This document shows positions 1 through 9,200 of a stretch of 45,493 bases of DNA, piece by piece. The first letter of the stretch is position 1, and every line of letters starts with the position of its first letter. The position numbers were made by a program, and so were the translations under genes. Under the pieces are notes generated by a model that saw only the letters and a program-made list of their open reading frames with translations, made no database searches and had not been told where the DNA came from. This DNA comes from Prosthecobacter sp. (lineage in GTDB: Bacteria; Verrucomicrobiota; Verrucomicrobiia; Verrucomicrobiales; Verrucomicrobiaceae), in contig JAIPJY010000055.1 of the NCBI GenBank assembly GCA_021733925.1, forward strand, positions 1 to 45,493. The letters run 5' to 3'.

Positions 1-347
1 TGAAGGCCAACGGCCTTCCGTATCATAGCGAAGGGATGCCGAGCCTCGGCGAGGCTTCCCTGGTACTGGCCGACACCCTCCGGGCAGCAAACCCAGCGCG
101 CCCTTCGCACGCCGCGTCCGCCAGCAGCGCCTGCCCGCCTTTCCGCCGCACGCAGGCAGTGCTCCCCCAAGCCCCCATGTCTGCTCTCGATGCCTCCACC
201 CACTTCATGGGGGATCACTCGATCGCACAAATCTCGTCAGTCGGCTGAATGACAGACCCGTTTTCAATCCAGTGTGGTATGAGTCCTGTCTCAGGCACCA
301 GGATTCAAACCATGCGGGCTGTGTGATCCAGCCTGGACATGGCCTGA
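1..347. other. left-edge non-coding stretch with a short palindrome
   Basis: No convincing gene is seen here. The window opens with a perfect 7-bp inverted repeat, GAAGGCC-AAC-GGCCTTC, at about positions 2-18, followed by TATCATAGCGAAGGG. Text of this type recalls dispersed intergenic repeats of Planctomycetes and Verrucomicrobia, but that is from memory. A plus frame is open from the window edge to 248. Its translation is low-complexity Ala/Pro/Ser and matches nothing I recognise, so I do not call it. The 3' end of the minus-strand gene at 348 lies against this region, and I see no strong terminator for it. Confidence 0.35.
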
Positions 348-1550
348 TCAGCCGCCATCCGTGCGGATATGGTCGGCGATGATGCGATCCAGTTCGCGAA
401 CGCCAAATGGTTTGTTCAGATAGGCTGTCGCTCCTGCGGCCAGACACTTTTCTTTGTCTGAGGCACTCGCATGCCCCGAAAGGCTGACGATGGCAATGTC
501 ACGTGTTTTAGGATCTGTGGAAGCACGAATCTGCCGGATGGCGTTCAAGCCATCCACGACTGGCATGCGAACGTCCATCAGGATGAGATCGGGCTGCATC
601 GTACAGGCCTGTTGAATGGCTTCACTGCCATCCCGGGCGGTGATGACCTGGAAGCCAACGCTTTCAAGATAGTTGCGCGTGACGGCGATGAGTGCGGGCT
701 GATCATCGGCAATCAGAATGGTGGGCTGGCGGGAAGAGGCTGGAGGCGGAACTTCGCTGCTGACCGAAGACTCAGGCAGGCCCTGTTCCTGAACTGGCAC
801 CGCAGCCAATGACAGGCTCAGTGGCAGACGAATGGTCATGCCGACCTCCTGCCCAGCTGCTTCGCTCACCGCAAAGGTGCCGCCGTGGAGTTGCACCAAT
901 TGCTGCAGCAAGGCCAGGCCGATAGGTTTGACTTTTCTCAGCCGGTTGAGGAGATGCGCCGGCTCAGAGGGTGGCTGACCTGCACCGCCCAAAGTCTGGA
1001 GTTGCAGGCCGCCGCCGTCATGGATGATGCGGAGCCGCACCTGACCTCCTGTGTGCATGGATAAAGCAGCGGCCGAGAGCAGTTCCGAGATGATCTGCTG
1101 CAGCCGGCGTGCATCGGCAAGGACTGCGAGGTCGGGCGGCTGCACCTCCGTGACAATCTGAATGGATCGTGACTTCCCAAGCCCTGCCACCGCGGCCATG
1201 CTGCCGGCGCACATCTCACTCACCCTGCATGGGGTCTGCGACAGCGGTGATGCCCCAGCTTCGATCCTGCCGAGATCCACCACGTCAGTGATAAGCTGGA
1301 GCAACTGCTGCGCGCTGTCCTGAATGGCTGTGACAGCCTTTTTCTGCGCGCTTGCCAAAGGCCCGTAAACACCCTCCTGCAGCGTTTCCGCTTGAGCGAT
1401 AATGTTCGCGAGCGGATTGCGCAGCTCATGTCCCATGCTGCCAAGGAATTCATTTTTCTCCGCAATCGCCCCCTCCGTAACAGAGAAATTCGACCGCATC
1501 GAGTCATGCTGCCGAGGTTTAGGCGAGTCTAAATCATTATTCATTATCAT
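348..1550 (-). CDS. Degenerate histidine kinase-receiver hybrid (probable pseudokinase)
   Basis: This is a soluble 400-residue two-component protein: a short N-terminus, a HisKA-like dimerisation helix pair (about 30-100), an HATPase-like domain (about 105-245), a linker, and a receiver (about 275-395). The H-box MGHELRNPL is intact, with His41. The receiver is canonical, with DD near the start of strand 1, Asp326 in LMDVRMP and Lys in NKPF. The ATP-binding domain is eroded: the N-box Asn is Ala (about residue 160, LLSAA), and the G1 motif reads TLGGAG instead of DTGxG. Autophosphorylation is therefore doubtful; a scaffold, phosphatase or phosphotransfer role is possible. The ATG at 1550 is in the ORF, but the ATG at 1544 has better spacing (7 nt) from GGAAG and may be the real start. 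It is divergent from the lone receiver at 1627. Confidence 0.8.
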   Translation of the reverse strand: MIMNNDLDSPKPRQHDSMRSNFSVTEGAIAEKNEFLGSMGHELRNPLANIIAQAETLQEGVYGPLASAQKKAVTAIQDSAQQLLQLITDVVDLGRIEAGASPLSQTPCRVSEMCAGSMAAVAGLGKSRSIQIVTEVQPPDLAVLADARRLQQIISELLSAAALSMHTGGQVRLRIIHDGGGLQLQTLGGAGQPPSEPAHLLNRLRKVKPIGLALLQQLVQLHGGTFAVSEAAGQEVGMTIRLPLSLSLAAVPVQEQGLPESSVSSEVPPPASSRQPTILIADDQPALIAVTRNYLESVGFQVITARDGSEAIQQACTMQPDLILMDVRMPVVDGLNAIRQIRASTDPKTRDIAIVSLSGHASASDKEKCLAAGATAYLNKPFGVRELDRIIADHIRTDGG

Positions 1551-1626
1551 GCTTCCACGCTACACGTGTCAGATTTGCTGTATGTTACCGCTGATTCCAG
1601 TCATAATCAGAAACTAAAGAGCATTC
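1551..1626. promoter_or_regulatory. Divergent promoter region with two small palindromes
   Basis: This 76-bp gap separates divergent genes of a kinase-receiver and a receiver. It holds the perfect palindrome ACACGTGT at 1562-1569 and an inverted repeat CTGATT-8 nt-AATCAG at 1591-1610. CATAAT at 1602-1607 fits a -10 hexamer for the plus gene. The palindromes are seen; a regulator role is inferred. Confidence 0.3.
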
Positions 1627-2085
1627 ATGCAGCAGGCAAATTGCCATTCCAATCGTTCAGGAAAATCCGGGGTGATCCTGCTAGTGGAGGATCATGACCT
1701 CTATCGTGAGGTGGTGCGTGCCGCTCTGGGCAAATATCTGCCCGATTTTGAAATGTTGGAGGCGGACTGCGTGGCCGCCGCACTCCCTGTACTGCATTCA
1801 CGCCATATTGATGTGATGGTCGTTGACATGACTCTGCCGGACGGATCTGCCATTGATCTGGTGGAGCAAAGCGGGCATTTCATCCACCAAGGGGTCAAAG
1901 TCATCGTGCTGAGCAGCCATTCCAGCGCCGACATGCTGCCGGTTTTGAGCCGGGGTGATGTGCATGGCTACGTCTCGAAGGAGCAGGGGCTCAAGTTACT
2001 GGCAGAGACGATCACGGCCATCTGTGGCACCGAAGTCCCCGCGCCCAAGGCTTTGGAGGAAATGACACTGGAAAAGGCATTGTGA
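1627..2085 (+). CDS. Single-domain response regulator (CheY-like receiver)
   Basis: The 152-residue protein is almost entirely one receiver domain (about residues 15-140) with no DNA-binding or enzymatic output domain. The acidic pair is in LLVEDHD near residues 18-22, the phospho-acceptor is Asp67 in VVDMTLPDG, the Ser/Thr switch is in VLSSH, and the conserved Lys is in VSKEQ. VEDHxLYR at the start resembles NarL/FixJ-type receivers, so it may have lost an HTH tail. It stops 20 nt before the large PAS kinase at 2106 and very likely shares its transcript, so phosphotransfer between the two is the simplest guess. The start has only a weak AAAGAG upstream. Confidence 0.85.
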   Translation: MQQANCHSNRSGKSGVILLVEDHDLYREVVRAALGKYLPDFEMLEADCVAAALPVLHSRHIDVMVVDMTLPDGSAIDLVEQSGHFIHQGVKVIVLSSHSSADMLPVLSRGDVHGYVSKEQGLKLLAETITAICGTEVPAPKALEEMTLEKAL

Positions 2086-2105
2086 ATGCTTGAACTCTCT
2101 ACTGC

Positions 2106-5100
2106 ATGATCATTCCTACCATGACGAAGGCCGCCGCCACCGATGACCTGGACATTGAGGTGCAGGGGGACTGGTTTCGCAGTGTTTTTGACTGCCTCAA
2201 TGATGCGGTTTTTATCCACGATGTCGTCACTGGAGCCATTCTGGAAGTCAACCAGCGTGCCTGTGAAATGTATGGCTGCGATGCTGATGAAATGCGGCGG
2301 CTCTCCATAGCGGAGCTTAGCGTGAACACTCCGCCTTACACGCTGGATGAGTCGCTGTTCTGGATGCGAAAGGCCATGGATGAAGGCCCGCAGATGTTCG
2401 AATGGCAGGCCCGCGCACGATCTGGACGTGTGTTCTGGGTGGAGGTGAGCATGCGCAAGGCTGAGATCCTCGGGGAAGACAGGCTGATCGTCACGGTGCG
2501 TGACATTTCCAAGCGGAAGCATTCCGAGAGTGAACTGCGGCAGAGCGAGGAACGGTTTCGAACCGTGCTCGGCAACTCCAAGGACCCGGTGTACTGTCTC
2601 AGCCTGCCCACGCTGACCTATGATTACATCAGTCCAGCGGTGGAGCAGGTGCTGGGTTTCAGCATTGAAGAATGCATCGCGGGAGGACTTCGTTTCATGT
2701 TTTCGCGGATTCATCCCGAGGATTATCAGTCGAAGCGCGAGCGGCTGGAAAAATTGATGACTCGCGATTTGAACGGGGATTTTCAACCCGTCCTGGAATA
2801 TCGGTTCAAGCACAAGAACGAAGCTTACCGCTGGATCAGTGACAACCGATCCGTCGTCAGAGACAGTGAAGGCAAACCGGTGGCGATCATCGGCAACCTG
2901 CGTGATTTCACAACGCGACGCGAACAGGAGGAGGCACTGCAGCAGCAGGCGCATGCGACACTGCTGTACCATTTGGAAAACACCTCGCTGGCGCTGGTGG
3001 AGTGTGACACAAACGGCCGCATCTGCCGGTGGTCCCCCCAGGCGGAAAAAATCTTCGGCTGGACCGAGGCCGCCGTCATGGGGAACGATCACAGTAACTG
3101 GAACTTCGTGCATCCTGAGGATTTGCCACGGGTAAAGGCGACGCTGGGCCGGCTGCTGGACCGGTCGGAATCCCGCAACACCTGCATCAACCGCAATTTC
3201 ACCAGTGATGGGCGGGTGATTGTATGTGAGTGGCACAATTCCGCCTTGTTGAACGAAGAGGGAGAACTGCAGTCGATACTCTCCCTGGCCTCGGACATCA
3301 CAGTGGAGAAGAAAATGGAGGAAGCGTTGCGGGCGATGGCCGAGGGCGTGGATGCACGCAGCGGCGAGACTTTTTTCCAGTCGCTCTGCCTGCAGATGGC
3401 CCGAACCGTTGAGGCCAAATACGCCACCGTGGCGATGCTCCTGCCGGAGCGCGACCGGATGGTGCGGACACTGGGTTTCTGCGCTGACGGCAAGGTGCTG
3501 CCGAACAAGACCTGCTCCCTGATCGGCACGCCCTGTTACAACGTGACCAGTGGCGAGGTCTGTTATTATGACAGCAATGTGCGGCAGCACTTCCCAGATG
3601 ACCAAATCCTGCAGGAGCTGGGTGCGAACAGCTACATGGGCATGCCGCTCCACGCCACCGACGGGCGGGTGATCGGCATGATTGCGGTGTTCAGCGAAAA
3701 TACGCTGGACCACCGGGAGCGCTTGCAGGCCATGTTCCAGCTCTTTGCGGTGCGTGCGGCGGCGGAGATGGAACGCCACCAGGCAGAGCTGGCCCTGCGG
3801 CAGAGTGAAGAGCGCTATGCGCTGGCCGCCACGGGTTCCACCGGAGGTGTCTGGGACTGGGACATCCGCACCGGTGGTGTATACTATTCCGCACGTTTCC
3901 GTGAACTGCTCGGTTACAACCACGAGGAATTTCCCAGTCTGTTTTTTGCCTGGGAGCAGAAAATGCACCCGGTGGATCTGCAGCTGGTACGTGCGGCACT
4001 CGAGAGCCATCTGGAGCAACGCAGTGAATTTTGCATCGAATACCGCATTCAGGTGAAGTCGGGCGGATATCGCTGGTTTGAGGCGCGCGGCCAGGCCTTG
4101 TGGGACAAACACGGCGAGCCCTACCGCATGGCGGGGTCTGCACTGGACATTCACGAACGCAAGCTGGACGAGCAACGCCTGCTGCGTCTGAACCGGCTGC
4201 ATGCGATGTCCAGCAGCATCAACGAGGCGATCGTCCGCATCCGCGAGCCGCAGCTGCTCTACGAAGCGGCGGTAAGCATCGCGGTGGAGAAGGGCAACAT
4301 GAAGATGGCCTGGATAGCCTTCTTCGATGAAGCGACGCAAAGCTTGAAGCCGACCGCCTTCGCCGGTGTTTATCAGAACTATCTGGACGGGCTGACGCTG
4401 ATCACCGGCGGTGATCACCCCTCGGGACGTGGCCCGGCGGGACGCGCCTTTAGAAGCGGCACGCATGAGATCTCCAATGACATCGAGAAGGATGATACGT
4501 TCTATTATCGAGAGCGTGCCCTGGAGCGTGGCTTTCGTTCCTGCGCCGCCTTCCCTCTGAAGCCAGGCAACATTCCTGTGGGTGTGCTGCTGATCTATGC
4601 TGACGAGCGCGACTGCTTCCAGGAGGAGGAAATCCGCGTGCTCACCGCCCTGGCCAATGACCTGTCGTTCGCCATGGAAACGGTGGAGCGGGAGAAGGAA
4701 CGCCAGCGGGCCATCGACGCACTGCGCGAAAATGAACGCATGATTTCGACGCTGATGGGCAACCTTCCCGGCGCCGCCTACCGTTCTCTCATCGATGAAA
4801 AATGGACGCTGGAATTTATCAGTGAAGGCTGTTTGGAGCTCACAGGTTACGAGGCGGAAGTGTTCGCCGGCAACGGCGAGGTCTTCTTCGGTGATCTGAT
4901 TCATCCGGAGGATCGGGAACATGTACGTCAGTCGGTGGCGGAGGCCGTCACAGCCGGGAAACGCTTTGAGATGAGCTACCGCATCCGCACAGCGGAAGGC
5001 GCGGTGAAGTGGATCTGGGAACGCGGTCAGGGAATTCCATCCGAAGACGGCGTGATGCGGCACATCGAAGGCTTCATGACCGATGTGACAGAAAAGCGCC

Positions 5101-6260
5101 GCATGGAATCACAGTCTCTGCGCAATCAGCGTCTGGAAAGCATCGGCACACTCGCCGGCGGTGTGGCGCATGACTTGAACAATGTGCTCACCCCTATTCT
5201 GATGTCGCTCACAATTCTGCGCATGAAACTGCAGCAGCCGCGCGACGTCGATCTGCTGAACGCCATGGAGAACAGCGCGAACCGCGGCGCGGAAATGGTG
5301 AAGCAGATCCTCAGTTTTGCGCGTGGTGTCGAGGGCCGCAGCATGCGCCTGCGCCCGCAGGATGTGCTCCAGGAAATCGAGCAGCTCATCCATGAGACCT
5401 TCCCCAAGTTCATCAAATGCCGCATCTCCTGCTCCGAAGATACGTGGAACGTGGAGGGTGACCCCACTCAGCTGCACCAGGTGCTGCTCAATCTGTGCGT
5501 CAATGCCCGCGACGCCATGCCCGAGGGAGGCGAACTGGACATCACGATGAGCAATGTGGTCGTGGATGAGCAGTTTGCCAGCATGCACCCCGACGCCAAT
5601 ACGGGACCACATGTGGTGTTTGAAGTGAGGGACACCGGCACGGGTATTCCGCTCGACGTGCGGGATCGCATTTTTGACCCATTCTTCACCACCAAGGAAA
5701 TGGGCAAAGGCACCGGACTTGGACTCGCCACCACCCTGGGCATCGTCAAATCACACCACGGATTCATCGATCTCACGAGCCGGATGGGCAAGGGGACGGT
5801 GTTTCGCATTTATTTGCCGGCCAAAACGGACGTTGAACACCGGGAGATTCAAGTCGTCGAATCCAAGCGCTGCCTTGGCAAGGGGGAGCTGATCCTCGTC
5901 GTCGATGATGAATCAGCCATTCTGACCGCCACCAAGCACACCTTGGAAGCCTTTGGCTACCGGGTGATCGCCGCCTGCGACGGCACTGATGCCATCGCAA
6001 CCTTCCTGAAAAATTCTGAAAAGCCGGCCGCGCTCATCACGGACATGATGATGCCCAACATGGACGGACCGACGCTCATTCAGGCGCTGCTCAAAATTCA
6101 TCCTGACCTGCCAATCATTGGCGCGAGTGGGCTCAGCCATCAAATGCAGGCACAGGTCAACAGCCTGGGAGTGAAGCATTTCCTGCGCAAACCTTACAAC
6201 GCCGACGCCTTGCTGGAAGCGCTCGGTGACGTGCTGCAACTGGCACGGCAGGCAGCCTGA
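2106..6260 (+). CDS. Multi-PAS/GAF hybrid histidine kinase
   Basis: This 1384-residue soluble sensor kinase has no membrane segment. Approximate order: PAS (25-140), PAS (149-270), PAS (286-405), GAF (415-555), PAS (568-688), GAF (700-862), PAS (879-1000), HisKA (1008-1070), HATPase_c (1110-1238), receiver (1262-1380). The catalytic core is complete: phospho-His1022 in VAHDLNNVLTPI, N-box NLCVNARDAMPEGG, G1 DTGTGI, G2 GKGTGLGLATTLGIV. The receiver has VVDDE, Asp1313 in TDMMMPNMDG and Lys in RKPY. Several PAS units keep the C-terminal PAC signature, such as YRWF.ARGQALWD. Signals are likely cytoplasmic (redox, gas or small ligand), but no cofactor ligand can be assigned. It ends 12 bp from its convergent paralogue-like neighbour. 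Confidence 0.9.
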   Translation: MIIPTMTKAAATDDLDIEVQGDWFRSVFDCLNDAVFIHDVVTGAILEVNQRACEMYGCDADEMRRLSIAELSVNTPPYTLDESLFWMRKAMDEGPQMFEWQARARSGRVFWVEVSMRKAEILGEDRLIVTVRDISKRKHSESELRQSEERFRTVLGNSKDPVYCLSLPTLTYDYISPAVEQVLGFSIEECIAGGLRFMFSRIHPEDYQSKRERLEKLMTRDLNGDFQPVLEYRFKHKNEAYRWISDNRSVVRDSEGKPVAIIGNLRDFTTRREQEEALQQQAHATLLYHLENTSLALVECDTNGRICRWSPQAEKIFGWTEAAVMGNDHSNWNFVHPEDLPRVKATLGRLLDRSESRNTCINRNFTSDGRVIVCEWHNSALLNEEGELQSILSLASDITVEKKMEEALRAMAEGVDARSGETFFQSLCLQMARTVEAKYATVAMLLPERDRMVRTLGFCADGKVLPNKTCSLIGTPCYNVTSGEVCYYDSNVRQHFPDDQILQELGANSYMGMPLHATDGRVIGMIAVFSENTLDHRERLQAMFQLFAVRAAAEMERHQAELALRQSEERYALAATGSTGGVWDWDIRTGGVYYSARFRELLGYNHEEFPSLFFAWEQKMHPVDLQLVRAALESHLEQRSEFCIEYRIQVKSGGYRWFEARGQALWDKHGEPYRMAGSALDIHERKLDEQRLLRLNRLHAMSSSINEAIVRIREPQLLYEAAVSIAVEKGNMKMAWIAFFDEATQSLKPTAFAGVYQNYLDGLTLITGGDHPSGRGPAGRAFRSGTHEISNDIEKDDTFYYRERALERGFRSCAAFPLKPGNIPVGVLLIYADERDCFQEEEIRVLTALANDLSFAMETVEREKERQRAIDALRENERMISTLMGNLPGAAYRSLIDEKWTLEFISEGCLELTGYEAEVFAGNGEVFFGDLIHPEDREHVRQSVAEAVTAGKRFEMSYRIRTAEGAVKWIWERGQGIPSEDGVMRHIEGFMTDVTEKRRMESQSLRNQRLESIGTLAGGVAHDLNNVLTPILMSLTILRMKLQQPRDVDLLNAMENSANRGAEMVKQILSFARGVEGRSMRLRPQDVLQEIEQLIHETFPKFIKCRISCSEDTWNVEGDPTQLHQVLLNLCVNARDAMPEGGELDITMSNVVVDEQFASMHPDANTGPHVVFEVRDTGTGIPLDVRDRIFDPFFTTKEMGKGTGLGLATTLGIVKSHHGFIDLTSRMGKGTVFRIYLPAKTDVEHREIQVVESKRCLGKGELILVVDDESAILTATKHTLEAFGYRVIAACDGTDAIATFLKNSEKPAALITDMMMPNMDGPTLIQALLKIHPDLPIIGASGLSHQMQAQVNSLGVKHFLRKPYNADALLEALGDVLQLARQAA

Positions 6261-6272
6261 CTTGTGCGGTGC

Positions 6273-9200
6273 TCAATGCTCGTTCAACGCTTGGTGCAGG
6301 GCCCGTAGAATGGTTTCGGCAGTGTAGGGCTTGGGCAGAAACTGCCGCACCCCTGCACCGGCGGCCTTCGCAATGCCACTGTTGGAATTGATGCCGCTGG
6401 CGGCAATGATGCAGATCTGGGGGTTCATTTTCATCAACACCTGAATCGTGGTGGAGCCGTCCATGACCGGCATCCGCATGTCGGTCAAAACCAGGGCGAT
6501 GTCCTGTTGATGTTTGGAGTAGAGAGTGACCGCTTCCACTCCATCCGCAGCCAGCAGCACGCGGTAACCGTACGCTTCCAGTGTCTGGCGCGTGATTTCC
6601 CGCACGGCCGCCTCATCATCGACGAGAAGAACGAGTTCTTGATTGCCGCGCGGCAGCACCTGCTCTTCGACAACCGGCGGCTCCAAGACCTGAGTCGGCT
6701 GTGCTGGAAGATACACATGGAAGCTGGAGCCATGTCCCAGCTCACTGTAAACACGGATGAAGCCACCATGGCTTTTCATGATGGCCAGCGCCGTGGACAG
6801 CCCGAGTCCGGTCCCCTTGCCCATTTCCTTGGTGGTAAAAAAGGGGTCGAAGATTTTTGGAAGCATTTCCGACGCAATCCCCATCCCATCGTCTTCGACG
6901 CTGATCAGGATGTGCGGCCCTTCACGCGCCTCGATGTTCATGGCGGCGTATTGCGCATCGATCAGGATGTGTGCCGCGCTGATCGTGAGCGTGCCTCCGG
7001 CAGGCATCGCATCCCGCGCATTGACGCACAGATTGAGCAGCACCTGATGAATCTGCGTCGGGTCCCCTGAAACGACATCGATGTCACGCAGCTCATCCTG
7101 CAGCCGGAGATGGATGTTTTTTGGAAAGGTGTCACCGACGATGCGCGCCAGATCCTGCAGCAGGCGGCTGATCTTCAAGGGGGTCTTCTGACCTTCCATG
7201 CCCCTGGCAAAAGACAGCACCTGGTTGAGCATGTCGGCTCCACGACGCGCACTGGAGGCGATCATCCCCAGTGTCTCCCTGCAAACCTCATCCTTGATGC
7301 GCAGATTCAGCAGATCCACCGACATCATGATCGGAGTGAGAACGTTGTTGAGATCATGGGCGATTCCACCCGCCAGTGTGCCGATGCTTTCCATGCGCTG
7401 GGAACGGAGAATCTGATCTTCCAGCCGTTTTTGTTCCGTGATGTTCGTGTTGATGGCCAGTACGCATTTGGGCCTGCCTTCGCCATCGCGAACCAATGTC
7501 CAGCGCCCCTCCACAGTCACCATTTCACCCGTCTTGGTCACCTGCTGAATTTCTCCTGCCCATTCACCATCGGTCAGCACATTGCCGTTTTTTTCTATAA
7601 ACTGTGCATCATCGGCATAGAGCAGTTCGGACACCTTGCGCCCCTTCGCTTCTTCGGCGGTCCATCCATAGAGAGTTTCGGCGCTTTTGTTCCAGTAGGT
7701 GATGTGGTGGTCGAGATCACGCACCAGAATCGCATCGTTTGCCTTGTCGAGCAGTGACGCCTGCTGGCGTAGCATGTCCTCGGCCTCTCTGCGTTCCCAT
7801 TGAGCGAGCACCAGGGAGATGAAGTTGGCCATGGAAGTCGCAAAGCTTTTCTCCTCTGGCAGCCAGGGCCGCACCGGGCCGACATGCTCCTGACAAAGCA
7901 CTCCGGCCAGCACCCCGCCCACATGCAGCGGGGCATCCAGCATGGAGGTGATGCCCAGCGGTGAGAGGTAGTTTTCTGTGAACTCGCAAGTGCGCGGGTC
8001 AAGCCGCGCATCATCCGCTGCAATGGTGTCATTTTGCGCCATGGCACGGAAATAGGCCGGGTAATCTTCACCATGAAGCTCAAGGCCGGAAGAGTGGCGC
8101 CGCGCGCCAGCCTCAAACAGCATCTGGCAGATGATGCTGCTGCGGTTTTGATCGTACCGCCAGATGCTGACACGCTCCACGTCCATGGCGTGGGCGATTT
8201 CTTCAGTGATCAGACGAAATGCCGACTCGAGATGGACGGCCTGCATCACGCCTCCACGTATCATCCGGGCCAGAGCGACATGCTGCCTTTCGTAACGCAG
8301 ATTGCTCTTCCACAGCCGGTCTGCGGCCTCTTTGCGTGCGGTGACATCGCGCTGGACTGCCACAAAGTGTGTCGCCTGGCCGTTGAGGTCGGCGATCGGC
8401 ACGACATCAATCTCAACACTGAAGGCAGAGCCGTCTTTCTTGTAGTTGATCAGCTCCTCCTTGCATGGCAGCCCTTGGGCGAGGGCCGCGTGCATCCGGC
8501 CCAGTGCAAACTGGTCGGTTGCCGGCCCTTGCAGGAAGCGTGGGCTGCTCCCCAGTGCTTCTTCCCGGGAGTAGCCGGTCTGCCTGGTGAATGCGTCGTT
8601 CACAAAAACAATGCGCGGGCCGGGTTCATCCAAGGGTTCAGGCTCTGTGATGAGCACAATGTCATTGAGATGAGCCACACAGGCTTCCAGCAGTCGCAGC
8701 TGTTCCTGGTTGTGGCGTGACTTTGTGATGTCTTTGCAGAGCACCACCATGCTCAGAGCCACCCCGGATTCATCCCGAATGGCGGACACGCTGTTTTCCA
8801 CCCAGGCCACCTTGCCATTTTTGCAGAGATAGCGTTTCTCAACGATGAAGTCGTTGATCTCTCCATCCATCAACCTCTGGTTCAGGTCCTGCTTGCGTGC
8901 CACATCGTCCGGATGCGTGACGGCGGCAAAGGATCTGCCGATCATTTCATTTTCTGCATAGCCGATGATATGACAGTAGTGCTTGTTGATGTGGAGGATG
9001 ACTCCACTCATGTCCGTGATCGCAAAGCCTACGCTGGCATTCGTGAAGGCATGGCGGAAGCGCAGTTCACTGGCTTTAATCGCGTCCTCGGCCAGTTTGC
9101 GTTCCGTGATGTCATGTGCCGTGCCAACCATCCGCAATGGCTGGCCGGTTCGCTCATCAAGAAATATCTGGGCGTCTTCGTGGATGTGCCGCACTTCGCC

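Noticed and set aside
1968-5063. 1031-codon minus-strand ORF
   Set aside because: It is entirely antisense to the well-supported PAS kinase gene at 2106-6260. Its translation has no recognisable domain; it is a high-GC shadow frame.
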